A stretch of 62,399 nucleotides of DNA from Desulfamplus sp. (GTDB taxonomy: Bacteria > Desulfobacterota > Desulfobacteria > Desulfobacterales > Desulfobacteraceae), in assembly GCA_015232455.1 (NCBI GenBank), contig JADFZQ010000020.1, positions 1 through 62,399 of the forward strand. Direction: 5' to 3'. A program made the position numbers and the translations under genes. Below the pieces are notes generated by a model. The model was not told the DNA's origin. It did not search any database and worked only from the letters and a program-made list of their open reading frames with translations. Below, piece by piece: positions 53,971-62,298 of the stretch; within the stretch, counting starts at the first letter, position 1, and each line of letters opens with the position of its first letter.

Positions 53971-54633
53971 ATGAAAAAAGCCACGTTATCTTTAAACAAT
54001 ATTGAGCTTAAGCCACACCATACACATAAGTTCAGAGGCTATATCGGCAATGTTTTTGCTGATTACGATCTTATCCACAACCATGATCTTGAAAGCGGGA
54101 AAAACTTATACAGATACCCTCTAATTCAGTTCAAAATTATAAGAGATACCCCAACCATAATTGCCCTTACTGATAAAGCAGTCTCTGTTTTTACGGACAT
54201 CTTTATGAATCTTGAAGAGATTGTGATTGATGACCTTGTTATCCCTGTTTATGAAAAAGATTTAAAGGTTGAAGAGGTGAAGTTTGGTTTTGCTGATGAA
54301 CACTTCTTGTATGAATTCAAAAGCCCCTGGATCGCATTGAATCAGAAGAATTATCAAGCATATAAATGTGCAGATTACGAAACACAAACTTTGATGCTTT
54401 CTCGAATCTTGACAGGAAATATTATCTCAATGGCAAAGTATCTGAATTATACCTTGAGCCAAGAGCAGAGGATTAACACTAAACTTGAGATTAATCAGCA
54501 GACAGTAACCTTAAAGGGAACTAAAATTTGGGGATTTAAAGGATATTTTAAAACCAATTTTCATCTGCCTGACAATATAGGGCTTGGGAAATCAGTCTCA
54601 AGGGGTTTCGGTAATATTGGATTGCTTTTATGA
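53971..54633 (+). CDS. cas6: CRISPR pre-crRNA endoribonuclease Cas6
   Basis: This is 220 residues from the ATG at 53971; a longer in-frame start at 53665 would include sequence from the IS debris. The C-terminal glycine-rich loop GLGKSVSRGFGNIGLLL (residues about 204-220), together with KIWGFKGYFKTNFHLPDNIG before it, is the RAMP/Cas6 signature. The N-terminal HKFRGYIGNVFADYDLIHNH contributes histidines that are candidates for catalysis. It cuts CRISPR repeat RNA to make crRNA for Cascade. It is first in the cas operon, 43 bases before cas8b. The sequence family fits subtype I-B. Confidence 0.87.
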   Translation: MKKATLSLNNIELKPHHTHKFRGYIGNVFADYDLIHNHDLESGKNLYRYPLIQFKIIRDTPTIIALTDKAVSVFTDIFMNLEEIVIDDLVIPVYEKDLKVEEVKFGFADEHFLYEFKSPWIALNQKNYQAYKCADYETQTLMLSRILTGNIISMAKYLNYTLSQEQRINTKLEINQQTVTLKGTKIWGFKGYFKTNFHLPDNIGLGKSVSRGFGNIGLLL

Positions 54634-54676
54634 GCAGATATTATTGGTTAAATATTTAAACAGGAGTGTTAAAAAA

Positions 54677-56572
54677 ATGATTAATAAACTTTACAAATTA
54701 AGAGAATATATTCCACCTAATGTTATTGATGAAAGTCCGTATGGTCTTGTTTTAGATGAGCGACCTGAACAAGTTATTGTGATAAATTTTTCAATGTCAG
54801 ACTCTTTAGAGTTTGAATTTAAAGGCTCACATCTTGAGAAATTTTCTCGGCATAAAAATGAGACTCAGTTTTATTTTAAGCAAGCTAAAGGTATGGCTAC
54901 ATCAGAATTTCCAACGTTTTTTTTTACATATAAAGATATTTCTGAAGATGCATCATATTTTTCAGGGGATAAAAATGGCGGAAAATTGATTAAAATTCTT
55001 CAAAAATACTCAAAAAAAAGTCCTGTTTTTACAAATCTTATCAATTACATTGATAAGAACTCTCAAATCATTAAAGACTCAATAGCAGAAAAGATGCAGG
55101 GCAGAAAAAACGATGGGGAGCTATATATTTTAACTCTTAACATAAACGATAATTATATTGGAGAGTCGCCTATATTTAAGACAATCAGAGATGAGACAGA
55201 ACAGAACTTATTAGGATCATACTATACACTTAATAATAAAGAGATAAGACCAAAAAACAAAATTTGCTCTGTATGTTTAAAATCTGGGCAAGAGGTGTGG
55301 GGATATGTCAGCACATTTAATTTTTACACAGCAAAAACAGAATTTGCCCCGATCGCCGGTGGATTTGATAAATCTTCTGCTTGGAAAAATTACCCTGTCT
55401 GCCCTGAATGTGCTGTAAAATTAAAACAGAGTGGATCAGTTATTAGAAAAAATATGAGATACTATTTTTGTGGATTTTCATATTTTATTATTCCAGAATT
55501 TATAAACGCTGGTAAAGATAACCATGATCTCGAAGATAACCATAAAATCATGGATATTTTCTTAGATAAAGAGACCGCAATAGGCAGATTCTCTTTATCT
55601 GACGAAACACGCAACACACTCACAAATACAGAAGGGGAAATTCTTGATATTTTGCAAGAATCTGACAACAGAGTAAATTACACGCTCTTTTTCTTTGAAG
55701 AGAATAACAGTGAGTTCAAAATTTTGTTGAGCGTAGAAGATGTTTATCCATCGCAGTTTAAAACGATTTTTAATGCAAAAGAGCAGGCGGAAAATCACTC
55801 TATTTTTAAAGGGTTGGAAAAGAAAAAAGATAAAGAGGCTCAATTATACGATTTAAAATTCCACTTTGAATTTGTGAAGGAGTTCATTCCACTTTCACAA
55901 GATAAGACACTTGGAAATTCGCAGGTATTTGAAAAGCATTTTCTTGATATTGCAAGGGCAGTGTTTTTACAGAAAAAAATTGATTCCAGCTTTATTATGC
56001 ACAGAATTGCTGAATCAATGAGACGGAGATTTGTAAATATCAACTACGATAATGAGGGAGAAAAATGGTTATATAACCTCTCTGTTTTAAAGATGATCTT
56101 AACATTAAAGTTTTTTAATAATTTAGGCATTATTGACCTGTCAGCTAAACATGATGAAAAGGAGGTTGTTGTGGAAGATAAATATCAAAAGTTTTTTGAA
56201 GAACACTCTGATTTTTTTGACTGTTCAAGCAAAAAAGCTGTGTTTCTTGAGGGTGTGCTTTGTCAGAATCTGTTGAGTATTCAGCGTAGAAAGAGAAATG
56301 CAACGCCATTTAGAAAAAAACTAAATGGGTTGAAGATGAATCCTAAAGTAATTAGAAAGCTGCTGCCTGAAATGATTGAAAAATTAGAGCAGTATGAAGA
56401 AAATTATTTAAGTTTGAAAACTTTAGAAGAGGCTATTTCTACGCTGCTTTTAGATTCTAAACTTGAAAAACTGTCAAATGATGAACTCAGCTTCTATTTT
56501 GTGATGGGAATGAATTTAAGCAGAGTCTTTTATACACCAAAAGAAGAGAACGACACTGATAAATTAGAATAA
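54677..56572 (+). CDS. cas8b: Cascade large subunit Cas8b (Csh1/TM1802-type)
   Basis: This is 631 residues from the ATG at 54677, which has CAGGAG 10 bases upstream; an in-frame start at 54584 inside cas6 is less likely. A zinc-ribbon-like CxxC...CxxC is present at about residues 197-242 (ICSVCLKSG ... YPVCPECAVKL), as in the Csh1/TM1802 group of Cas8b. The C-terminal third is helical (RRKRNATPFRKKLNGLKMNP, LLPEMIEKLEQYEENYLSLK), like the fused small-subunit part. It recognises PAM and target DNA in the type I-B complex. The position between cas6 and cas7 supports the call. Sequence is divergent enough that the identity rests on both motif and context. Confidence 0.86.
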   Translation: MINKLYKLREYIPPNVIDESPYGLVLDERPEQVIVINFSMSDSLEFEFKGSHLEKFSRHKNETQFYFKQAKGMATSEFPTFFFTYKDISEDASYFSGDKNGGKLIKILQKYSKKSPVFTNLINYIDKNSQIIKDSIAEKMQGRKNDGELYILTLNINDNYIGESPIFKTIRDETEQNLLGSYYTLNNKEIRPKNKICSVCLKSGQEVWGYVSTFNFYTAKTEFAPIAGGFDKSSAWKNYPVCPECAVKLKQSGSVIRKNMRYYFCGFSYFIIPEFINAGKDNHDLEDNHKIMDIFLDKETAIGRFSLSDETRNTLTNTEGEILDILQESDNRVNYTLFFFEENNSEFKILLSVEDVYPSQFKTIFNAKEQAENHSIFKGLEKKKDKEAQLYDLKFHFEFVKEFIPLSQDKTLGNSQVFEKHFLDIARAVFLQKKIDSSFIMHRIAESMRRRFVNINYDNEGEKWLYNLSVLKMILTLKFFNNLGIIDLSAKHDEKEVVVEDKYQKFFEEHSDFFDCSSKKAVFLEGVLCQNLLSIQRRKRNATPFRKKLNGLKMNPKVIRKLLPEMIEKLEQYEENYLSLKTLEEAISTLLLDSKLEKLSNDELSFYFVMGMNLSRVFYTPKEENDTDKLE

Positions 56573-56611
56573 ATTTAGATGAATCAATTTAATAAGAGAG
56601 GAAAATATAAG

Positions 56612-57508
56612 ATGACTATTAAAAACAGAAGAGAGCTTTTGTTTGTGTATGATGTAAAAAATGCAAATCCTAACGGCGATCCAGCAGATGAGAACAAACC
56701 AAGAATGGACGAAGAGACAGGGCTTAATATTGTTACTGATGTAAGGTTAAAAAGAACTATAAGAGATTATCTTTTTACAAGTCTTGGGCATAATCCAGAT
56801 AATGGTAAAGATATTTTTGTCAGAACTACAGAGTCAAGCAAAGGCGGAATTAAAGATGGCAAGGCAAGAGGTTTGGATTTTGGAAAGAAAAAAGATGAGA
56901 TGCTGCCTAATATTCTTTCAAAATGTATAGATATCCGTCTTTTCGGCGGTGTTCTGCCATTGGATAAAGACTCAATCATATTTACTGGACCTGTTCAATT
57001 TAAGATGGGTTCATCTCTTCATAAAGTTGAGATGCAGTACATAAAAGGAACTGGTGCTTTTGCTGCAAAAGAAGGTGCTAACCAGCAGACATTTAGAGAA
57101 GAGTACATTCTGCCTTATTCATTGATTGCATTTTACGGCATTGTTAATGAAAATGCAGCAAAAGAGACACAGCTTACTGATCAAGATGTTGAAGAGCTTA
57201 AACTTGCAATGTGGGACGGCACTAAAAATTTGATTTCACGCTCAAAATTTGAACACAGCCCAAAACTTTTGATTGAGATAAAGTATAAAGAGCCAAATTT
57301 CTTTATTGGAGAGCTTGATAAATATATCTCTTTTGACACTGATCTTTCTGGTGAAAAGATACGAGATATTGAAGATGGCAAGCTCAATCTCTCAAAACTT
57401 AAAACTGTTATCAACATCTATAAAGATAAGATTTCGTCAATTGAAGTTAGGAAAAATCACAGAACAACAATTACAGGTTTTGATGGTATAGACTACAAAG
57501 AGGTCTAA
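56612..57508 (+). CDS. cas7: Cascade backbone protein Cas7 (Csh2-type)
   Basis: This is 298 residues from the ATG at 56612 (GAGAGGAAA upstream); an ATG at 56579 lacks a site. The N-terminal RRELLFVYDVKNANPNGDPA and KPRMDEETGLNIVTDVRLKR are the hallmark of the Cas7/Csh2 (DevR-like) family. FGGVLPLDKDSIIFTGPVQF and TGAFAAKEGANQQTFREEYI follow as expected. About six copies coat the crRNA guide in the type I-B Cascade. It is directly followed by cas5, two bases after its stop. Confidence 0.93.
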   Translation: MTIKNRRELLFVYDVKNANPNGDPADENKPRMDEETGLNIVTDVRLKRTIRDYLFTSLGHNPDNGKDIFVRTTESSKGGIKDGKARGLDFGKKKDEMLPNILSKCIDIRLFGGVLPLDKDSIIFTGPVQFKMGSSLHKVEMQYIKGTGAFAAKEGANQQTFREEYILPYSLIAFYGIVNENAAKETQLTDQDVEELKLAMWDGTKNLISRSKFEHSPKLLIEIKYKEPNFFIGELDKYISFDTDLSGEKIRDIEDGKLNLSKLKTVINIYKDKISSIEVRKNHRTTITGFDGIDYKEV

Positions 57509-57510
57509 TT

Positions 57511-58224
57511 ATGCTTTTTCAACCAGAGAAAATTCTTGTTTTTGACATATACGCAGATTATGCTCAATTTAAAAAATACTTTACCAATATGTCCCCTCTA
57601 ACCTTTTCAATGCCTCCGAGAACTGTTTTATGCGGAGTATTAGGCGGGTTGATTGGTATTGATAAATCTGACAATCCAGAAAAATTTTCAAAAGAGAACT
57701 CTTTTGTGTCGGTAAAGACTAATAATCCAATAAAAAAAGTGAAAGTGCCTACAAATTATTTAAAGACAACAAGTGAAAAACACTTTTCAAAGTTTGAGCA
57801 ACATAAACCCACCAATGTTGAGTATTTAAAAAAGCCTTCATTCAGAGTGTTTGCTGCTCATAAAGACAAAAATATTAATCAGAAGATACGGCAGAATTTA
57901 TCAGAGCATAAAAGCGTCTATACTTTAAATTTGGGAATAAGTTCTTGTATAGCGAATTTTTCTTTTGTTGGAGAATTTGATGTTAAACTTGCTAAAGGTG
58001 AGGCTGATTTTATCTCTGTTGTTTCTAAAGATATGATTAAAAATATTGTCTTTAAAGATGATGTGATACTCCAACAATGCACATTGCCAAATTTTATGAA
58101 AAATGACAGGGAAGTTCTTGAATATAGAGAGTTTTTGTATGAGGTTAATGGTAATAAAATAAGCGGAGAGGTTGATTCTTATCTTAAAATATTATCCACA
58201 GGAGATAATATTGTTGGAATGTAA
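57511..58224 (+). CDS. cas5: Cascade subunit Cas5 (type I-B)
   Basis: The 237-residue RAMP protein begins EKILVFDIYADYAQFKKYFT, with the Cas5 N-terminal motif PRTVLCGVLGGLIGIDK (residues about 36-52) and an LNLGISSCIANFSFVGEFD central strand. It caps the crRNA 5' handle. The length and the LGGL-type loop match Cas5h/Cas5b. Its stop is nine bases before brnT, so the operon is continuous into the toxin-antitoxin pair. Confidence 0.9.
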   Translation: MLFQPEKILVFDIYADYAQFKKYFTNMSPLTFSMPPRTVLCGVLGGLIGIDKSDNPEKFSKENSFVSVKTNNPIKKVKVPTNYLKTTSEKHFSKFEQHKPTNVEYLKKPSFRVFAAHKDKNINQKIRQNLSEHKSVYTLNLGISSCIANFSFVGEFDVKLAKGEADFISVVSKDMIKNIVFKDDVILQQCTLPNFMKNDREVLEYREFLYEVNGNKISGEVDSYLKILSTGDNIVGM

Positions 58225-58233
58225 AATTATATT

Positions 58234-58515
58234 ATGAATTTTGAATGGAATGAAAATAAAGACAAGTTAAATCAAGAAAAGCATGGGGTCTCATTTGCTT
58301 TTGCTCAATTAGCCTTTATGGATTCAAAGCGTATTATTTTGGAAGATTTAAACCACAGCATCAATGAAAAAAGGTTCTATTGTATTGGTGAGATTGATGG
58401 TGAAATTTTAACCGTTAGATTTACATATCGTTCAAACATAATAAGAATATTTGGTGCTGGATATTGGCGGAAAGGTAAAAAGATATATGAAAAAGAAAAT
58501 AAAATACACAGATGA
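58234..58515 (+). CDS. brnT: BrnT-family RNase toxin within the cas operon
   Basis: The 93-residue protein has all BrnT landmarks: FEWNENKDKLNQEKHGVSF at the start (the N..KHGVSF motif), FAQLAFMD, RFYCIGEIDGEILTVRFTYR and IRIFGAGYWRKGKKIYE. BrnT is a RelE-like-fold ribonuclease toxin, neutralised by BrnA. The gene starts nine bases after cas5 and overlaps brnA by 29 bases. There is no insertion scar visible around the pair. Codon use and A+T content look like those of the cas genes. It is intact, so it would be toxic unless BrnA is made. Confidence 0.88.
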   Translation: MNFEWNENKDKLNQEKHGVSFAFAQLAFMDSKRIILEDLNHSINEKRFYCIGEIDGEILTVRFTYRSNIIRIFGAGYWRKGKKIYEKENKIHR

Positions 58516-58717
58516 ACCTATGGACAATGTAAAAGTAATAGAAGATTTTTTACCTGCTCCAAATGAGTTAATATTTAAAGATAAGTCTGTTTTAGAGAAT
58601 CAATTAGGAAGAATAACGCTTGATAATGACATTTTGGAGTGGTTCAAATCTCATAGCAAGGATTACCAAAATCAAATTAATTCTATTCTTAGAAATTATA
58701 TAAAATCAAACGCTTAA
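58487..58717 (+). CDS. brnA: BrnA-family antitoxin within the cas operon
   Basis: The 76-residue protein starts at the ATG at 58487, overlapping the end of brnT. The C-terminal half RITLDNDILEWFKSHSKDYQ followed by NQINSILRNYI is the ribbon-helix-helix domain typical of BrnA (the ITLxxDxxxWFK..GxxYQxxIN pattern). The N-terminal DEPMDNVKVIEDFLPAPNEL is the toxin-binding arm. BrnA inhibits BrnT and represses the operon. The toxin-first order is normal for BrnTA. After it come 71 non-coding bases with a hairpin and then cas3. Confidence 0.87.
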   Translation: MKKKIKYTDEPMDNVKVIEDFLPAPNELIFKDKSVLENQLGRITLDNDILEWFKSHSKDYQNQINSILRNYIKSNA

Positions 58718-58731
58718 ATTGCTATTTGTTT

Positions 58732-58769
58732 ATTTTACAGCCTTGAAGTACTTTTCAGGGCTGTAAAAT
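58732..58769 (+). promoter_or_regulatory. Leader hairpin just before the cas3 ribosome-binding site
   Basis: ATTTTACAGCC (58732-58742) pairs exactly with GGCTGTAAAAT (58759-58769), and the inner TTGAA/TTCAG adds further pairs. No T-run follows; instead the cas3 Shine-Dalgarno AAGGAGA begins five bases later. It therefore may be a cas3 translational or transcriptional control element, or an operator for a BrnA-like repressor. Its function is inference. Confidence 0.5.
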
Positions 58770-58788
58770 CTGCAAGGAGAAAAAACTA

Positions 58789-61263
58789 TTGGAATGTAAA
58801 CTTTTATCACACCCTGATAAATTGCTGTATGACCATTTATCAGGGGCTTATAAAATTGGTTTGAATGTGTTTAATAGAAATGGGCTTTTTCCTGAATGTA
58901 AAGAGTTTGTTTCTGCTCTTTTGCTTTTGCATGATCTTGGAAAAGCCTCTAACCATTTTCAAAAATATATTAAAAAATCAGGCAAAGTGTATGAGGAGTT
59001 AAAACGTCATGGTGAAATATCTGCCTTGTGGTTCTATTTTTATGCAAAAGAGGTATTAAAGATAGATGAGAAACAGGCTGTTCTTGGCTATATCATTATA
59101 AAACACCACCACGCAGATTTTACAAATTTTAGGCAGATGTGCACAAACTCTTTAAATGCTGATACTCTTTTAAAGATTAGTGAGAGCATTGATTATGATG
59201 AACTCTGTTTGATTTACAAAAATACACTCAACCTTGTTTACAATGCTGATGCTGGCAAGGGTATTGAACCTAACAATAGCCTTGAATCTAACAATAGGAT
59301 TGAACTTGATTTTTTCAGCCATGACTCTTTTAAGGCAAAACTATCTGATTTAACCCGAAATGGAAGCATAAAGTCTGAACGGCAGATAAAAAAAGAGCTG
59401 AAAATTGAAGATTACCTTTTTCTCAACTACTTTTTTTCCATTCTGCTTACTGCTGATAAGTGCGATGCTATTGTCAATCACGAATTAAACCCTATCCAAT
59501 CTGTTTGGAGAGACTCTTTTGTTGATAACTACAAGCAGAAATTTGAAAAAAACGATGAGATTTTAACCAAAATCAGAAATGAGTCTTACTTAGAAACAGA
59601 GGCTAATCTTGATGCTGATTCCCGTTTCTTTTCTATAAACCTTCCAACTGGTGCTGGCAAAACTCTTACAGTTTTAAATGCAGCACTAAAATTAAAAGAT
59701 AAGCAGAATAATAAGCCCCACCCCCTTACCCCCTCCCCGCAGGTGATGGGGGATAGAGATAACATTCAGAGAATTATCTACTGTCTGCCGTTTACCTCTG
59801 TTATTGACCAAAATGCTAAAGTGTTTGAGGATATTCTTGAATATAACGGCATTAACATAACCTCTGACGTTATTCTAAAGCATCATCATTTAACCGAGCT
59901 TGAATATATTGCAAGGTTTCAAGATGAGGATAAAATATACTCTTCCAAAGATTCTGAATTTTTCATTGAAGGTTGGGAGAGCGAATTCATTGTAACTACT
60001 TTTCATCAGTTACTACACACAATGCTTTCAAATAGAAATAAAGTTCTAAGAAAATTCCATAATCTTGCAAACTCAATTATTGTGCTTGATGAGGTGCAGA
60101 CAATACCAAGTAAATTCTGGGATTTGATTAAAACCATGTTTCAGGAAATTTCCGAGCTTTTTAACATCAGGTTTATTTTAGTTACTGCAACCATGCCCCT
60201 TATATTTTCAGAGGCTGATAACGAGATAAAAGAGCTTGCACTCTCCAAAAAACACTATTTTGATTCATTAAGCAGAATCAAACTTAATACAGAAAATCTC
60301 AAAGAGCCTATAAATATTGATGATTTTAAATATCTTTTGTTAGATGATATTGAACAAGAGCCAGAAAAAAGCAGGCTGATTATTCTAAACACTATCAAGG
60401 CATCTCTTGATGTTTATAGTTTTCTTAAAGAGCATCTTGATAAAAGTTTTGTAGAGAAGGATTTAATCTATTTATCGTCAAACATTATTCCAAAAGAGCG
60501 TTTAAGACGCATTCTTGAGATAAAGCGTAATCCAAAAGGAAAAGTGATTGTCTCAACACAGCTTGTTGAAGCTGGAGTTGATATTGATGTTGATGTTGTT
60601 TATCGAGATATGGCTCCATTAGATTCTATTTTCCAATCCTGCGGAAGATGCAACCGAAATAATCACGGCAAATCAGTTTCAGAGGTTAAACTCTACATGT
60701 TGACAGATGGGAAAAAGGCTTATAACTCTTATATTTATGATAATGTTCTTATTGATGTGAGTTCTGAAATACTTAAATCAAAAAGTATTTTTGAAGAAAA
60801 GGAGTTTTTGTCTTTATCTAAATGCTATTTTGAAAAAATGGTTCAGCGAAATAAAGGTTCAGAATCAGAAAAAATAGTCCAAAACATAGGACAGCTTTTG
60901 TTAAATAGTGCATTTGTAAAAGATAAAAATAACTCAGAGCCTATATTTAAGTTAATAGACTCTTTTCCAGTTATATCTGCTTTTATTGAAGCTGATAACG
61001 AAGCTAAAGAGATATTAACAAGATATGAAGAGATAAAAGAGACAATCTATTCTGACCAATTTGAAAAAAGAATAGCATTAAAGGAGATTTACAGAAAAAT
61101 GTCGCCATATCTTATTAACATTCCTGAACAAAGTGCTAAAAAATCAGGTTATGATGAGACACTTGGCAAAGTGTGGTTTATTAAAACTATTATTCTTGAT
61201 AACCATTACGATATGACAACTGGGTTTAAAAGGGATCAGGAAGTTGTTGATTATATTTTTTAA
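58789..61263 (+). CDS. cas3: CRISPR helicase-nuclease Cas3 (HD plus DExH)
   Basis: The 824-residue protein starts with TTG at 58789, supported by AAGGAGA eight bases upstream. The HD nuclease is N-terminal: LLLHDLGKAS (H48, D49), KRHGEIS (H74), KHHHAD (106-110). The helicase has Walker A LPTGAGKTLT near residue 285, DEVQ near 434, VTATMP near 464, and STQLVEAGVDIDVDVVYRDM with QSCGRCNRNN near 605. Cas3 unwinds and degrades target DNA after Cascade binding. An in-frame GC-rich insert (residues about 309-322) sits in the helicase domain, after Walker A. A hairpin separates it from brnA. All key motifs are intact. Confidence 0.93.
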   Translation: MECKLLSHPDKLLYDHLSGAYKIGLNVFNRNGLFPECKEFVSALLLLHDLGKASNHFQKYIKKSGKVYEELKRHGEISALWFYFYAKEVLKIDEKQAVLGYIIIKHHHADFTNFRQMCTNSLNADTLLKISESIDYDELCLIYKNTLNLVYNADAGKGIEPNNSLESNNRIELDFFSHDSFKAKLSDLTRNGSIKSERQIKKELKIEDYLFLNYFFSILLTADKCDAIVNHELNPIQSVWRDSFVDNYKQKFEKNDEILTKIRNESYLETEANLDADSRFFSINLPTGAGKTLTVLNAALKLKDKQNNKPHPLTPSPQVMGDRDNIQRIIYCLPFTSVIDQNAKVFEDILEYNGINITSDVILKHHHLTELEYIARFQDEDKIYSSKDSEFFIEGWESEFIVTTFHQLLHTMLSNRNKVLRKFHNLANSIIVLDEVQTIPSKFWDLIKTMFQEISELFNIRFILVTATMPLIFSEADNEIKELALSKKHYFDSLSRIKLNTENLKEPINIDDFKYLLLDDIEQEPEKSRLIILNTIKASLDVYSFLKEHLDKSFVEKDLIYLSSNIIPKERLRRILEIKRNPKGKVIVSTQLVEAGVDIDVDVVYRDMAPLDSIFQSCGRCNRNNHGKSVSEVKLYMLTDGKKAYNSYIYDNVLIDVSSEILKSKSIFEEKEFLSLSKCYFEKMVQRNKGSESEKIVQNIGQLLLNSAFVKDKNNSEPIFKLIDSFPVISAFIEADNEAKEILTRYEEIKETIYSDQFEKRIALKEIYRKMSPYLINIPEQSAKKSGYDETLGKVWFIKTIILDNHYDMTTGFKRDQEVVDYIF
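59715..59757 (+). repeat. GC-rich palindromic element inserted in-frame in cas3
   Basis: CCCCACCCCCTTACCCCCTC and the following bases to GGGGGATAGAG are strikingly GC-rich within A+T-rich cas3. They encode PHPLTPSPQVMGDRD. The P-H-P-L-T-P-S-P peptide is the well-known translation of a widespread bacterial repeat that lands in coding genes. The CCCCC...GGGGG ends can pair. The frame is kept, so Cas3 should still be made with a surface loop. Confidence 0.7.
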
Positions 61264-61272
61264 GCGGATAAG

Positions 61273-61371
61273 GAATAATAATTTAATAATGTCAGAAATT
61301 ATCCCCAGCAAGGTCATAAGTAGGGAATAACGATCGTTGTTCCCTACTTATGTTATTAAATTTCCATTCTT
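61273..61371 (-). mobile_element. MITE-like element, copy C, between cas3 and cas1
   Basis: AATAATAATTTAATAATG at the left and GTTATTAAATTTCCATTC at the right are the inverted ends of the copy-A family. The 28-base hairpin core is at 61320-61347 (starting GTAGGGAATAAC). Both ends and the core are kept, so this copy is near complete at about 99 bases. It begins nine bases after the cas3 stop and occupies the place where cas4 usually lies in type I-B loci. Confidence 0.78.
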
Positions 61372-61398
61372 TAATAGAAAACATTAAGGAGGCTAATT

Positions 61399-62298
61399 AT
61401 TCAAATAATCATTAATACACCCGGAACTATGTTGAAACAAAAAGATGAGTGCTTCAGGCTTCAAAATGAAGATAAAATACTTGATATTGCTGCATCGCAT
61501 GTAGAGTCTATTGTATTATCAAACAAAGCAATGCTTACAACGCAGTCAATTATATTAGCACTTGAAAACAACATAGATATAATTTTTCTCGATGGCTATG
61601 GAGACCCCGCTGGTCGAGTCTGGTTCTCTAAAATGGGTTCTACTGCTTTGATTAGAAGAAAACAGCTTGAAGCCTCTGAATGCACAATCGGCACAAATTT
61701 AGTTTTAATGCTTGTAAAGCAAAAACTTACAAATCAAATGGAGTTCTTGAAAAAACTGAAATATTCAAGACCTGCCAAACATGAACTCTTTGATTCTTCT
61801 ATAGAGACAATTCAGAACCTTATTAACTCACTTGATAGTTCTGATTATATTAACAGCAATATAAATGAGCTGAGAAATCAGCTTCTTGGAATTGAAGGCA
61901 GTGCAAGCAGAGCATATTTTCAGTGCATATCTAAAGTTATGCCTGAAAAATACCAATTTGACGGCAGATCAAGAAGACCTGCAAAAGACCCGTTTAATGC
62001 GGTTTTGAATTACTGCTACGGCGTTTTATACTCAAGAGTTGAGAAGGCTTGTATTTTAGCAGGACTAGATCCGTTTGTGGGGTTTATGCACACTGATAAT
62101 TATAATAAAAAATCACTTGTATTTGACCTTATTGAACCATTTAGAATTTTTGCAGAACAGATTTCTGTTTATCTTTTCACAGGGAAAAAAGCCAGAGATG
62201 AATTTTTTGACGTTCAAACAAACAGCACAAGCCTTAATCAAAAGGGGAAACCTTTTGTAATTGATGAGCTTTATATACTGCAAGCGGTCATAAATTGA
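61399..62298 (+). CDS. cas1: CRISPR integrase Cas1, probably starting at ATT
   Basis: The first ATG in frame is at 61429, 36 bases from the AAGGAGG Shine-Dalgarno at 61386-61392. From the ATT at 61399 (spacer 6) the protein gains QIIINTPGT, which fits the conserved Cas1 N-terminal strand. From this start it has 299 residues. Catalytic metal ligands are E166 (LLGIEGSAS), H231 (VGFMHTDN) and D243 (VFDLIEPFR). RRPAKDPFNAVLNYCYGVLYS is the typical Cas1 helix. It integrates new spacers with Cas2, which is apparently missing or truncated next door. AUU is a very rare start codon known from infC. An error in the sequence (ATG to ATT) is the simple alternative. Confidence 0.9.
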   Translation: MQIIINTPGTMLKQKDECFRLQNEDKILDIAASHVESIVLSNKAMLTTQSIILALENNIDIIFLDGYGDPAGRVWFSKMGSTALIRRKQLEASECTIGTNLVLMLVKQKLTNQMEFLKKLKYSRPAKHELFDSSIETIQNLINSLDSSDYINSNINELRNQLLGIEGSASRAYFQCISKVMPEKYQFDGRSRRPAKDPFNAVLNYCYGVLYSRVEKACILAGLDPFVGFMHTDNYNKKSLVFDLIEPFRIFAEQISVYLFTGKKARDEFFDVQTNSTSLNQKGKPFVIDELYILQAVIN

